Source: a candidate division SR1 bacterium
GTDB taxonomy: Bacteria; Patescibacteriota; JACMRA01
Assembly (NCBI GenBank): GCA_014377045.1
Contig: JACMQI010000039.1
Location: 1-55,523 of the forward strand
Reading direction: 5' to 3'
DNA length: 55,523 nt
The notes below the pieces were generated by a model. It did no database searches, had not been told where the DNA came from, and worked only from the letters and a program-made list of their open reading frames with translations. Of this stretch, positions 43,487 through 53,378 are shown piece after piece. The position numbers and the translations under genes were made by a program. Positions within the stretch are counted from its first letter, which is position 1. The number at the start of each line of letters is the position of its first letter.

Positions 43487-45481
43487 TTATTTTGCAACAA
43501 GTGTTACGCCTGATTGAATAATTTGCGGATCTGTAACCTCTCTAATATTTTGATTTTTATAAATATCAATCCCCTCGCCTAAAAACAAAGAAGGCTCGTT
43601 GAGACCTGGTTGGCCAAAAAAGTCTATTCTATCACCAGCTTGCATGGGTACAGTAAACTCAAAATTAACTACTGTTTGACCTACATTATTGTCACTGATA
43701 TAAGCACCTGCAACTAAACTACCATCAGCTTGGTTATAGGTAAAACCGCCATTCTCAAGATCCCTACCCGTATCAATTGTTGTTTGTATAACACTTGGTA
43801 TTTTTGCAATTTTATTTTCTTCTTGTGTAACGGCATTAAGATAATTTTCTCGTTTATAAGCCAATTTTAATAGTCTATCACTTTGTATTTTTATATCAAA
43901 GGAATTTTTTGGAATTTGTAGCCCTATCATAGTAAATGGATATACATCATTAAAATTGCGTTGTAGATTTTTACTTTCAGGTAAATTTTGAACGTAGCTA
44001 ATACTTATTTTTCGGCCTCCCCACACTCCTTTTGATTGAACAGCAAAACGATTTGAAGATATGAGATTTCGTTTGTCTCCAGAAATATTTAAAATTAATG
44101 GAGTAACGATATTTTTATTTTTATAATCGCAAACTTGTTCACTTGCAAAACCTAAATCAATAGATAAATTTTGTATATTAGAATCTCTAAACCAAATATT
44201 GAGATCTCGCGAATAAAATGAATCTAATAATTTTGACAAAATAGTTGATAACCCTTCCTCTCTTATTATATCAGGCATTTTCTCTATTAGAGATTTAAAA
44301 ACAGGACTTAATAATGACTTTGGATTTAACTTATTTGGTGCTTCAATAGAAGATATACGTTCTATTTCACGCACAAAATTTTCTTTATTGATATTTCCAA
44401 CACCATTTACATAAAATGAAAAATCATCTGGTAAAATATTTTGTATAATTTGTGGATTTATCATGACTAACTGGTCTATACTATAACCATTAGAGCTGGC
44501 GGAAAACTCTTGCTCAAGAACACTTGCAGTATTTGGAAAACAATTAAACACATTTAAATTTCGAATACCTCCAAAACTATTTATGCCTTCGTCTTTATTG
44601 GAATACCAAATTGATGGATGGCTTATAATACCCTGTTTTGTTTGACCATCTACAAAATATATTGATTGACTCTCGCCAAGATTTATTTTTCCTTGTGATA
44701 TATCAACAGGAATGTGCGATCCTATAAAACCACCTGTAGGTCGAGCCTCTCCTACATTTTGGTTAAAAATAACCATACGCTGCGTACTATAATGACCCAA
44801 AATCTTCAGAAGTAAAGACTTACTTTGTATTATTTTGGGAATACTGGAGATAAAACTATCAATCAGGCTTATGAGACTTTTTGCCTTTTCATTTCCAGAA
44901 GTAGCTATAATAATTTTGTATGCCCACATGTTATTCCAAACTTTTTCAGTCTCGATTTGAAGCTCGGGTAATTGATCAAAAAATAATTCAAGATCACTTG
45001 TAAAGATTTTATTTTGATCTAATCTACTAATAAATCCTTCAGCAGTAAAATTATATTCTTTCAATGGATCAATAGCATTAAACCAATGAGTAGCTAAGTT
45101 TTCAACAGCACTAAGGTCCTTGTCTATTAGCCATTCAACATTGAAAAAATCTGTTGTTGGTTTTACGCTTTCTAAAAGAGTTTTTTTTATAGTTTTAAGT
45201 GAAGATTCCCTATCTAATATATTTAGTTCAAAAAGTGATTTTAACTTCAAATTTAGAAAACTATTATTTTGTGCAAACTGGGTTTTTGAAACCTCTACTC
45301 TGGATAAAAAACTAGCTAGTGTAACAACTGTAATAAAAAATATCGTTATGAGTATAAAAAAACCTTGCCTCAATTGATTTTTTAATAAAATGGATGTAAA
45401 ACCTTCTTTTTCAGGCGATTTCTTCAGCTTTTGAAGTTTTTGTAGATATGAAGTTTTGTAATTAGGCAATGTACTATTCAT
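43487..45481 (-). CDS. DUF4012 membrane-anchored exoprotein
   Basis: 664 residues. A cytoplasmic N-terminus of about 38 residues, one TM (about 39-60), then a large extracytoplasmic domain with the DUF4012 hallmark NVGEARPTGGFIGSHIPVDI and QSIYFVDGQ. Such proteins occur in patescibacteria and Gram-positives beside envelope polysaccharide genes; their biochemical role is unknown. Start: TTGCAG-N17-TATAAT (45508 to 45480) is a good promoter, but its -10 overlaps the ATG at 45481. If it is used, translation would begin at the TTG of codon 5 (45469), 10 nt downstream, as in the leaderless genes around. It converges with rmlD. Confidence 0.88.
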   Translation of the reverse strand: MNSTLPNYKTSYLQKLQKLKKSPEKEGFTSILLKNQLRQGFFILITIFFITVVTLASFLSRVEVSKTQFAQNNSFLNLKLKSLFELNILDRESSLKTIKKTLLESVKPTTDFFNVEWLIDKDLSAVENLATHWFNAIDPLKEYNFTAEGFISRLDQNKIFTSDLELFFDQLPELQIETEKVWNNMWAYKIIIATSGNEKAKSLISLIDSFISSIPKIIQSKSLLLKILGHYSTQRMVIFNQNVGEARPTGGFIGSHIPVDISQGKINLGESQSIYFVDGQTKQGIISHPSIWYSNKDEGINSFGGIRNLNVFNCFPNTASVLEQEFSASSNGYSIDQLVMINPQIIQNILPDDFSFYVNGVGNINKENFVREIERISSIEAPNKLNPKSLLSPVFKSLIEKMPDIIREEGLSTILSKLLDSFYSRDLNIWFRDSNIQNLSIDLGFASEQVCDYKNKNIVTPLILNISGDKRNLISSNRFAVQSKGVWGGRKISISYVQNLPESKNLQRNFNDVYPFTMIGLQIPKNSFDIKIQSDRLLKLAYKRENYLNAVTQEENKIAKIPSVIQTTIDTGRDLENGGFTYNQADGSLVAGAYISDNNVGQTVVNFEFTVPMQAGDRIDFFGQPGLNEPSLFLGEGIDIYKNQNIREVTDPQIIQSGVTLVAK

Positions 45482-45571
45482 TATACACTAAAATCAATCT
45501 TTCTGCAAGAAAACGAACACTAGACAAAAAGTGATATAACTGGTTAATATGTGTTATAACTTAAAGTCGAT

Positions 45572-46375
45572 ATGATTACAATAATAATCCCTGCTTATAA
45601 CGAACAAGATAGAATTCAAAATACCCTAGATGAATATGGTAAGTATTATCAAAATCATTATTTGAATAACTATGAAATTATTGTTGTTCTTAATGGATGC
45701 AAAGATGAAACAGAAGCGGTAATTATTGAGTCTATAAAAAAATATAAAAATATTAAATATCTCAATTTTCCTGCGGCAATCGGTAAAGGTGGTGCTATAA
45801 AAGAGGGTCTCAAAATAGCTAAAGGTGAGCTAGTTGGTTATACTGATGCAGATAATAGTACGCGACCAGAAATACTTCATAGACTTTTCTCTGCTTTAGA
45901 ACTAACTCCAAGCTTAGATTGTATTATAGGGTCGAGAGAAGTAATAGGTTCAGTTATTAAAAACAAAACTTTAAAGAGAAAAATAATGAGTCGTGCATTC
46001 AATGGTTTAGTAAACTTCTATTTCAATACTGGTTTCAAAGATACTCAATGTGGAGCAAAAGTGGTTCGTAGTTCTATAATACCTAAAATTATGCCAAATT
46101 TACTTTTAAGTGATATGTCTTTTGATGTAAATTTTATTGTAGATGTTCAGAAGGCTGGTGGAAAAATTTTGGAAATGCCAATTGAGTGGGAAGATGACAA
46201 TAATTCTACAGTAAAGCCAGTAAAAACCTCACTACTTATGTTTATGTCGATAACTAGACTCAAAATTCTATACTCACCTCTAAAAGTTATCTACCCATAT
46301 ATAAAACCAGCAAGTAAATGGATATATAATAAAATCGTAGGGAAAAAAAATATCTCTATAATGGAAAATAGCTAA
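45572..46375 (+). CDS. GT2 family glycosyltransferase (dolichol-phosphate-glucosyltransferase-like)
   Basis: 267 residues. It starts MITIIIPAYNEQDRIQNTL, has VVLNGCKDETE and the DxD metal site in GYTDADNSTRP, and a C-terminal DTQCGAKVVRSSIIP region as in ALG5/DPM1-type enzymes that load a sugar onto a polyprenyl phosphate. No TM segment. The product would be the donor for the GT-C enzymes encoded next. The gene for one follows after 30 nt. Confidence 0.9.
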   Translation: MITIIIPAYNEQDRIQNTLDEYGKYYQNHYLNNYEIIVVLNGCKDETEAVIIESIKKYKNIKYLNFPAAIGKGGAIKEGLKIAKGELVGYTDADNSTRPEILHRLFSALELTPSLDCIIGSREVIGSVIKNKTLKRKIMSRAFNGLVNFYFNTGFKDTQCGAKVVRSSIIPKIMPNLLLSDMSFDVNFIVDVQKAGGKILEMPIEWEDDNNSTVKPVKTSLLMFMSITRLKILYSPLKVIYPYIKPASKWIYNKIVGKKNISIMENS

Positions 46376-46405
46376 CGTTGTAAATGACCAAAATCTTGTA
46401 GTTTC

Positions 46406-48160
46406 ATGACTAATATATTAAAAAAAGAATCAACTAAGCTATTTATTTTTTTAGCACTTTTGCTATCTTTTGTATCTATGGGCGTTTATAACGTTTACGA
46501 TTATTCAGTCACAATTGACGAACCAGCTCATATTGGTGCAGCGGAAAGCTACCGATGGCACGAAGGAGTAAATCCTGAACATCCACCACTGATGAAAGTT
46601 TTAAATGCTATTCTTATAAGACTAAAATTTCCGAATTACAAAACTATCGCAGCTGGTCAATATGCCAAAGGTGCCGAATTTTTATGGCTTAGTGAATACA
46701 ATCCAAATATAGTTATACAACTATCTAGATTTGTATATCTCGTGGCTCACTCATTGATATTTCTATGGTTCTGGTATTATACTTTTTTCAGAAAAATAAT
46801 TAATAAAAAATTTAGTCTTATTTTCCTTACACTTTTTGTGTTTTCTCCTACTGTGATAACTCTTAATCCACTCCTTTTGTTTGATATTGCAGGCGCAATT
46901 GGGGCTTTAATGGCTGTATTTTCATCTATTCTATTATTATTTAATTTGCGTAGTATTACAAAAAAATATTTAATTTTTGATACACTTATTACAGCATTTT
47001 CTATCAGTTTTGCACTTCTTAGCAAATTTACTAATCTTTATTTAGTACCAGTGTTTATAGTTATATTGGTGTCTAGTCTAATCTGTTATTTTAAGAAAAA
47101 ACAAATCAATCAAATATGGAAAAAACTTTTGCCTGTACTAGGATCTATTATTACTATCACCCTTATAAATATATGGATTGTTTATAATTATGCCTACAAA
47201 AATTTACCTTATATTTTTACTACTCATACTGGGCTAGAAAGAAAAGTACTGATACCTTTTTGGCGCATGTACGATGGCGCAATGCTTATATATAACTATG
47301 TTCGAGACACGCCAAAACCAAATTTTATAGATGATAAGTATGTTTTTATAACCTATCAGCAATTTATAAATCGCGTTTTTTTGTTTAAAGAAAATCCTAT
47401 TTTACCCATTATAATAGCACTTTGTGTCATATTTATAATATGGAGTTTACTTAAATATAGTAAATATATTAAAAAATATCTCACTCTTCAAAATTTACTT
47501 ATTTCTCTGTGTACGTCGTCTTATCCTATCTTATATTTTTTTATTGCTAAAGATAAATTTTTCGCTATTGGGTTTAGACATTTCTTAGCTATAGATGTGT
47601 TTATATTTGCGGGCTTGGCAGCGATTATTTACTATGCTTCAAATCTAAAACCTAAATTTAATAGTATTATTATAGTATTACTTATCTTATACGCTATATT
47701 TGGCTCTCTTTCTTTGCAAAGTGGAGTTGGTTATACAAATTTTTTATGGCAAAAACCAAACTGGGAGCTTGCAAATGACTCTACAATATTTCTGGCTGAA
47801 TATCAAAAAAAACCACTAGAATATCTGTATTCGTTAGGACTACTAAAACCTAATAATAATGGCGATATTACTTTTATTTATCGCGGCCATTTCATAAGTC
47901 CACAAATGCAAATATATCAAATTACTGGAAATAAAGATGAGCGATATGGTAGTTACAATATCGAAATAAATCCCATTACTGAATTAATTACAAACTCAAA
48001 AGCAAAATATCTTGTACTAGATATATTCTGGTTTCACGAAATCTTAAACAATATATCTACTAAAAATGGAATTATTGCAGAACAAAATTGGAAATATATA
48101 GAATCGTATAATCCTATTTATAGTTATAACAAAGCTGTTTTTATCTATAAATTAAATTAA
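46406..48160 (+). CDS. GT-C membrane glycosyltransferase
   Basis: 584 residues with about ten TM segments. The first extracytoplasmic loop carries VTIDEPAHIGAAESYRWHEG and NPEHPPLMK, the acidic motif typical of PMT/ArnT-type GT-C enzymes (catalytic Asp/Glu after TM1). These use polyprenyl-phosphate sugars on the outer face of the membrane. The acceptor (glycan or protein) is unknown. It lies 30 nt after the GT2 gene, in the same transcript. Confidence 0.88.
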   Translation: MTNILKKESTKLFIFLALLLSFVSMGVYNVYDYSVTIDEPAHIGAAESYRWHEGVNPEHPPLMKVLNAILIRLKFPNYKTIAAGQYAKGAEFLWLSEYNPNIVIQLSRFVYLVAHSLIFLWFWYYTFFRKIINKKFSLIFLTLFVFSPTVITLNPLLLFDIAGAIGALMAVFSSILLLFNLRSITKKYLIFDTLITAFSISFALLSKFTNLYLVPVFIVILVSSLICYFKKKQINQIWKKLLPVLGSIITITLINIWIVYNYAYKNLPYIFTTHTGLERKVLIPFWRMYDGAMLIYNYVRDTPKPNFIDDKYVFITYQQFINRVFLFKENPILPIIIALCVIFIIWSLLKYSKYIKKYLTLQNLLISLCTSSYPILYFFIAKDKFFAIGFRHFLAIDVFIFAGLAAIIYYASNLKPKFNSIIIVLLILYAIFGSLSLQSGVGYTNFLWQKPNWELANDSTIFLAEYQKKPLEYLYSLGLLKPNNNGDITFIYRGHFISPQMQIYQITGNKDERYGSYNIEINPITELITNSKAKYLVLDIFWFHEILNNISTKNGIIAEQNWKYIESYNPIYSYNKAVFIYKLN

Positions 48161-48206
48161 AAATAAATCAATAATGACGACATTAAAAAAAATCAATTTC
48201 GTTTAC

Positions 48207-48235
48207 TTGACATAAGTAAGACTTAGGTTTACTTT
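48207..48235 (+). promoter_or_regulatory. promoter of the methyltransferase gene
   Basis: TTGACA (48207-48212), 17 bp, TACTTT (48230-48235); the ATG is 20 nt away. Confidence 0.6.
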
Positions 48236-48255
48236 TTGTAAGACAATTTTATTTT

Positions 48256-49005
48256 ATGGCTGAAACAATTAGCAAGAGTGTATTTTCTGGTGACAAAAAC
48301 TTTGATTATGATGGAACTGACCTGGAATATCTAGAAGATATGGACAATCTATACAATATGATTTTGTCCAAATTTGATGACTATATTGGCGAAAACTTAC
48401 TTGAAGTGGGTGCAGGAATTGGAACTTTTTCTAAATCAATATTGAATCGATACAATAAAAACTTAATTGCTATCGAACCATCTAAGATGATCAACAAGCT
48501 TAAGCAAAGTCTCGCAGAAGAAATCTCCACAAAAAAAATAACACCTCTTTCAGGATTTTTAAACAATAATCTACAAAATCTTAAAAAGATAGACACTATT
48601 TTTTACAACAATGTTTTAGAGCATATTAAAGATGATGAGATAGAGCTACAAATTGCCTATGATGTATTACAGCCAGGTGGACACATACTCACATATACAC
48701 CTGCGAATCCAAGTCTTTACTGTGAAATGGATCAAGAAATTGGTCATTACAGACGTTATACGTTATTTGAGATGAAAGGCAAAATGCAAAAAGCCGGTTT
48801 TGTGATAAAAGAAGGATATTACCACGATTTTGTGGGTATGATTCTCATGTATATTAAATACAAAATCCTAAAAATGACTAAATTGTCTAAAAAAAATGTT
48901 AGTTTATATTTCAATACAATCTTACCTTTACTAGACAAGATAGAACCATCAAGACTACTACCGAACGGTAAAAATATATTTGTAATAGCACAAAAACCAC
49001 TCTAA
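48256..49005 (+). CDS. class I SAM-dependent methyltransferase
   Basis: 249 residues. Motif I is NLLEVGAGIGTFSKSIL (SAM-binding), the acidic post-I residue sits in LIAIEPSKM, and FYNNVLEHIKDDE and LQPGGHILTYTPA follow as in sugar/lipid methyltransferases of surface-glycan clusters. Substrate unknown. A GT-C gene follows 19 nt on. Confidence 0.88.
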   Translation: MAETISKSVFSGDKNFDYDGTDLEYLEDMDNLYNMILSKFDDYIGENLLEVGAGIGTFSKSILNRYNKNLIAIEPSKMINKLKQSLAEEISTKKITPLSGFLNNNLQNLKKIDTIFYNNVLEHIKDDEIELQIAYDVLQPGGHILTYTPANPSLYCEMDQEIGHYRRYTLFEMKGKMQKAGFVIKEGYYHDFVGMILMYIKYKILKMTKLSKKNVSLYFNTILPLLDKIEPSRLLPNGKNIFVIAQKPL

Positions 49006-49024
49006 TAGATCTTTGACACTATAT

Positions 49025-50530
49025 ATGTATAGTTTTTTTACAAAGCCAACTATAGTCAAAATAAGTTGGTTTATAATTTGTTTTTCTCTTATTATTGGGG
49101 GATTTTTAAGATTTGGCTCGCTCCTAAATTACACTGCCTTTCAAGGAGATCAGTCTTTTCATGGTGGGTTCATAATGGACATTTGGAGTGGTAAGATGCC
49201 TACCCTAGGCTCAACCACTTCAGCAGGTGGGCACTCCCTTACTCCCTTACACTACTACTTATTTTGGATATTTACTATCTTCGGTACTAATCCAGTATTT
49301 CAAGCTTTGCCCAATGCAGTATTTTCTTTCCTTTCTATCCCAGCACTCGTTTACTTCATTTATCGCCTGCTAAATAAAACCGAACAAACAAAACGGTTGT
49401 TTTTATCAGCATTAGCGGGTTTCTGGTGGACTTTTTTCTACAATGACATTCTTTTTGCTAGCTTCGAATGGAATCCAAACCCTATAGCCTATTTTGCACT
49501 TTCTTTTATCCTGCTTATTGATTTGATAGTAAATCAATACATAAAAAACCCTAAAATCATAGCAGTATCTTGGATATTTTTAGGCATAAATACAGCTCTT
49601 TTTACTAGTCTTCACACCACAACTTTATTGTTATACCCTATAATATTTGTTGTGTTTTTAGCCTACTATACTTTTAAAACTAAAACTATCAAGCTTACAC
49701 TTATTTCAGTTTTCAGTTTTTTTATTACTTTGACTCCGTATTGGATTGGAGAATGGCAAACATCTGGACATAATACCAAAGCGCTCATAGACACTCTGCT
49801 CAACAGCCAATCTACACTCACTATTTTGGAAAAAATAAATCGTATTTTCTTTAACTATTTTGAAATAGGTCCATTGATGTATTTTGATAATACTCTCAGC
49901 TATCTTTCATTTGGATTTCTTGGACTTGTATTGACCCTTGCATTATTTCACTTTGTCGGAAATAAACAAATGTGGACTTGGTATCTAGTCACTACCCTCC
50001 TATACTTTCTGATCGCAATGAACTATACTGGTATCTACTTTGTGCACTATAAAGAAGTGTTCTGGGTGCTTCCTATTATTTTTACGATAGTAACTCTAAA
50101 TTATTTAATAAGTATAGAAAATAAAATTACTAAAATATTAGGTATCACTACCATCTCACTTTTGATCTTCCTTTCAATCTTTCTAAATACTAGACACACC
50201 TATCGTATGTTCCAACAAAAATATGGATCAACTAGACAAATTGGAGTAAACGATTACATAGATATTTTCAGTTCAGTCATAAAAAATCAAACCATCTGTA
50301 CACCCTATATACAAAATATATGGGATAGAAATGCTCTAAATTTCATAGATAAATACAATACCAAAAAAGCAATTATCATAACCAAGGATTGTACTCCAGG
50401 TAGTATAGAAATATTACCAAAATACGACTTTCCAGATCTTTCTAAAAGACAAATACCAACTAAAATCCTACCAGAATCAAGAGCAAAAGTTGTCAAGGAT
50501 AGTGATGCTTATTATTTGATTGAAAGGTAA
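49025..50530 (+). CDS. GT-C membrane glycosyltransferase
   Basis: About 501 residues from the ATG at 49025 (MYSFFTKPTIVKISWF). A TTG four codons earlier, at 49013, is also in frame. Ten or more TM segments; the first loop has FQGDQSFHGGFIMDIWSG, with the acidic residue GT-C enzymes need, and GGHSLTPLHYYLFW, resembling ArnT/PMT-type proteins. Cotranscribed with the methyltransferase gene. Confidence 0.8.
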   Translation: MYSFFTKPTIVKISWFIICFSLIIGGFLRFGSLLNYTAFQGDQSFHGGFIMDIWSGKMPTLGSTTSAGGHSLTPLHYYLFWIFTIFGTNPVFQALPNAVFSFLSIPALVYFIYRLLNKTEQTKRLFLSALAGFWWTFFYNDILFASFEWNPNPIAYFALSFILLIDLIVNQYIKNPKIIAVSWIFLGINTALFTSLHTTTLLLYPIIFVVFLAYYTFKTKTIKLTLISVFSFFITLTPYWIGEWQTSGHNTKALIDTLLNSQSTLTILEKINRIFFNYFEIGPLMYFDNTLSYLSFGFLGLVLTLALFHFVGNKQMWTWYLVTTLLYFLIAMNYTGIYFVHYKEVFWVLPIIFTIVTLNYLISIENKITKILGITTISLLIFLSIFLNTRHTYRMFQQKYGSTRQIGVNDYIDIFSSVIKNQTICTPYIQNIWDRNALNFIDKYNTKKAIIITKDCTPGSIEILPKYDFPDLSKRQIPTKILPESRAKVVKDSDAYYLIER

Positions 50531-50570
50531 CATACTGTTAATAAGAACATTTTATTTTGAAATAAGCAAT

Positions 50571-52211
50571 TTATTTTTTCATCATAAGCTTGTTATTAAA
50601 TCCTTGCCAGTCACTATTTTCACTTACTAAGTGATATTCTTTATCATACTTTGTTGTGTCTATTTTATCAAAAGAAGTTGATCTACCTATCAAAATAAAA
50701 CATGGTTTTTCGGTGTCTGCAATTTGTAGTCCATATTCTTCAGACAAGCCCCAAACAGTGCCAAAGTTTGTATGAAGCGGTTGCGGATCAAAGTCAACTC
50801 CTATGCTTGGCCTCGTATACCACGGAGTTTTACCAACGCACGAATCGTCTCTATCTATATATACATTTTTTAATGATTTAGCTTTTTCTAAAGCCTTGTA
50901 TATTCCCCAATCCTGATCTTTAATACGAGTATTGGTATAGCCTGTAGCCCCAACCACAGTTATAGGAAAGGAAGAGTTTTCTGCGAGAATGATATTTTGA
51001 TTACCGAGTGGTAAAGATAAATTTAGCAAATTAGCTATACATACTACTCCAGCAACTAACGAAATATATCTCAAAGCTTTCATACGATTTAAACGAACTA
51101 AAATTTGACTGCAGATAGCTAAAAATACGATCAAAGAAGGATATAATATAATAGCATATCTAGTATCTTTATTCCCCTGTTTCATAAGATACAAATACAT
51201 CAATACAAAGTTAAAAACGGACAAAAGTATTGCAAAACTAAATTTGTTTAGCACTAAATATGATTTGATTTTATCTTTTTGTTTAAAAATAGTTAGTATA
51301 GCAAATCCAAATATTACCGCAAAAAATAGCAACCAAGGTAACCAAAGGTATTCATTGACAATGACTTTAACATAAAATATAAATGACTCAATAGTTAAAC
51401 CTTGAGGATCACCTTCATTGAGACCTGCAGTTTGAGAATTTTGAAACAGATCTAGCTTGAGACGAACGATATTTGGTAAATACCATAAACTACATATACC
51501 AAAAATAGATAGAACTAAAGTATAGACAGCAAATGAAATATCAGAAAAACTAACTTGCCTGTATTTTTTTACAAGATAAATGAACCTAGCTGCATACAAT
51601 CCTATTATGGGTAAAACAAATAACCCGAAAGACCATTTGGTCATCAATCCAAAACGAAAAATAAATGAAAAAAGTGCCACATTTTTAAAATCAAACTTCT
51701 GCAACAGTTTTTCAGCAGACCAAAAAGTTACTATCAGCATGGAAAGGAGCGGTAAATCTACCTGAAACTCTCTGCTTTGACCTATTATAAAGGGAGAACC
51801 AAGAAGAAAAGCAAGTGCTATAAAACGAGGAATTTTATCAAATGACAGTCGCTTGAGCCAAAGGTTTGCAAAAGTACCAAGTGTTAAAATCCAAACAAAA
51901 TTACTAGCAAGTGATGCCTGATAGGTACTACCAAAAAAAGCTTGAAACGGTAGGCTAATCCAATACACAAAGGGAGGATAATATAAATATGATCTAAAAA
52001 ATGCCACTGCCGCATCAAGACGCACATTTGTATATTTATTAGTAAAAATAGTATTAAGCCACTCCCAGTACTTGCTAGAATTGTAGTAATGTCGACCAGC
52101 GTCCCAGTGTGGAGGAGTATTATCGAATCTTAAATAAATTAAAAAAAATAAAGCTGAAATAAATATTAAACAAGCGATCAAGTTTTTTTTCAGGAAATTG
52201 ATGATAAACAT
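50571..52211 (-). CDS. GT-C membrane glycosyltransferase
   Basis: 546 residues with about ten TM segments and a C-terminal soluble domain. After TM1 comes TPPHWDAGRHYYNSSKYWEW, with the expected Asp, and SREFQVDLPLLSMLI as in PMT-family (dolichyl-phosphate-mannose-type) enzymes. Leaderless-type promoter. It converges with the GT-C gene at 49025. Confidence 0.85.
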   Translation of the reverse strand: MFIINFLKKNLIACLIFISALFFLIYLRFDNTPPHWDAGRHYYNSSKYWEWLNTIFTNKYTNVRLDAAVAFFRSYLYYPPFVYWISLPFQAFFGSTYQASLASNFVWILTLGTFANLWLKRLSFDKIPRFIALAFLLGSPFIIGQSREFQVDLPLLSMLIVTFWSAEKLLQKFDFKNVALFSFIFRFGLMTKWSFGLFVLPIIGLYAARFIYLVKKYRQVSFSDISFAVYTLVLSIFGICSLWYLPNIVRLKLDLFQNSQTAGLNEGDPQGLTIESFIFYVKVIVNEYLWLPWLLFFAVIFGFAILTIFKQKDKIKSYLVLNKFSFAILLSVFNFVLMYLYLMKQGNKDTRYAIILYPSLIVFLAICSQILVRLNRMKALRYISLVAGVVCIANLLNLSLPLGNQNIILAENSSFPITVVGATGYTNTRIKDQDWGIYKALEKAKSLKNVYIDRDDSCVGKTPWYTRPSIGVDFDPQPLHTNFGTVWGLSEEYGLQIADTEKPCFILIGRSTSFDKIDTTKYDKEYHLVSENSDWQGFNNKLMMKK

Positions 52212-52217
52212 AAGGTT

Positions 52218-52246
52218 ATTAGGCTAGTTTTTTACCGACTTGTCAA
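52218..52246 (-). promoter_or_regulatory. promoter of the GT-C gene at 50571-52211 (leaderless type)
   Basis: TTGACA (52241-52246), 17 bp, CCTAAT (52218-52223), 6 nt to the ATG at 52211. It lies just past the end of the GT4 gene. Confidence 0.6.
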
Positions 52247-52250
52247 CGGA

Positions 52251-53375
52251 CTACGATAATATATTTTTGATATTTGAAATTGCTTGATCTAAAGAAAAAT
52301 TTTCTTGAACTACGGTGTGAAGTTTTTTTTGATATTCTAAAGTTTGATAAAAAGCGGTATTGTTTATAAAATACATTATTTTTTCACTTAAACTATTACT
52401 ATTTTCAGATTCAAAAATTAATCTCTTTTCATCCTCCTTATTCGTAAATGATTTGAGTTCTATAAATGCTGGTATATTACTACAAATCACAGGTACACCA
52501 CGCTCCCAAGCCTCCACCATCACAAGTCCGAATGATTCAAATTTACTAGGAAATATCAAACAATTTATTGAGTTAAAAAAAGCTTTAGTATCTTGCACTT
52601 GTCCAAGCCATATAATACTAATATTCGGGTTTTTGAGAACTATCTTATCAGACCAAGCTTTGTATTTATTAAAATCAACACCTACCCCGCCAAATTTTAT
52701 TGTTATCTTTTGGCTTAGATACAAACTTTCCAGTGCCCTAAAAAGTATATCCATTCCTTTCTGTTCTTCGATGCGCCCCAAATAACCAAATGTAATCTCG
52801 CTAGTTTTAAGTTTATCTATTTGCTCCAAACTGTCTATTTTTATTCCATTGTATACCACTACTGGGTTTTTACCTGCCAAATCATACTTTTTCCACATAT
52901 TAAGGTGCGCGTTCGACACAAACACCACTTGCGAACGATTGTATACCCATTTCATAATAAATCTAAGAGGATTTTTATATAAAGATTGTGGACAGCGACC
53001 AGTATGATTCATTATGGTTACGGGCTTTTTAAACAAAAACAAAACCCAAGGAATAGTAAAAAATACTTCAGTGTGACACGTAATAACAATCACCCTATCC
53101 GCAGCTTGATAAAGTTTTCTATATTTTACAACTTGGATAAATCCCAAAATAAATGAAACAGGCATCAATAACCAATTTTTTATATTTACTGGCTCAAATC
53201 CTGGAAAAGACTTTATAAATTTTCCACCGTTTGCTGTGAATATTTCACCCATATACTTGCAACTACCGATATAAATATGAGTGTTATTTTTTAAACCCTG
53301 CACCATATTTTTAGTGACGGTAAGAGCTCCACCTCGCGTATCTGTTAGCGGTGACGCCACCCATAAAATATTCAT
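52251..53375 (-). CDS. GT4 family glycosyltransferase
   Basis: 374 residues, GT-B fold. N-terminal WVASPLTDTRGGALTVTKNM acceptor half; C-terminal donor half with YLGRIEEQKGMDILFRAL and PSKFESFGLVMVEAWERGVP (the EX7E motif). Cytoplasmic; adds a nucleotide-sugar to a growing glycan. It follows the GT2 gene by 3 nt, one operon. Confidence 0.92.
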   Translation of the reverse strand: MNILWVASPLTDTRGGALTVTKNMVQGLKNNTHIYIGSCKYMGEIFTANGGKFIKSFPGFEPVNIKNWLLMPVSFILGFIQVVKYRKLYQAADRVIVITCHTEVFFTIPWVLFLFKKPVTIMNHTGRCPQSLYKNPLRFIMKWVYNRSQVVFVSNAHLNMWKKYDLAGKNPVVVYNGIKIDSLEQIDKLKTSEITFGYLGRIEEQKGMDILFRALESLYLSQKITIKFGGVGVDFNKYKAWSDKIVLKNPNISIIWLGQVQDTKAFFNSINCLIFPSKFESFGLVMVEAWERGVPVICSNIPAFIELKSFTNKEDEKRLIFESENSNSLSEKIMYFINNTAFYQTLEYQKKLHTVVQENFSLDQAISNIKNILS

Positions 53376-53378
53376 AAC

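Noticed and set aside
49013-49041. TTGACA as a promoter for the GT-C gene at 49025
   Set aside because: The gene's ATG lies inside the would-be spacer and no good -10 or later start follows; the gene is 19 nt behind the methyltransferase gene and probably cotranscribed.
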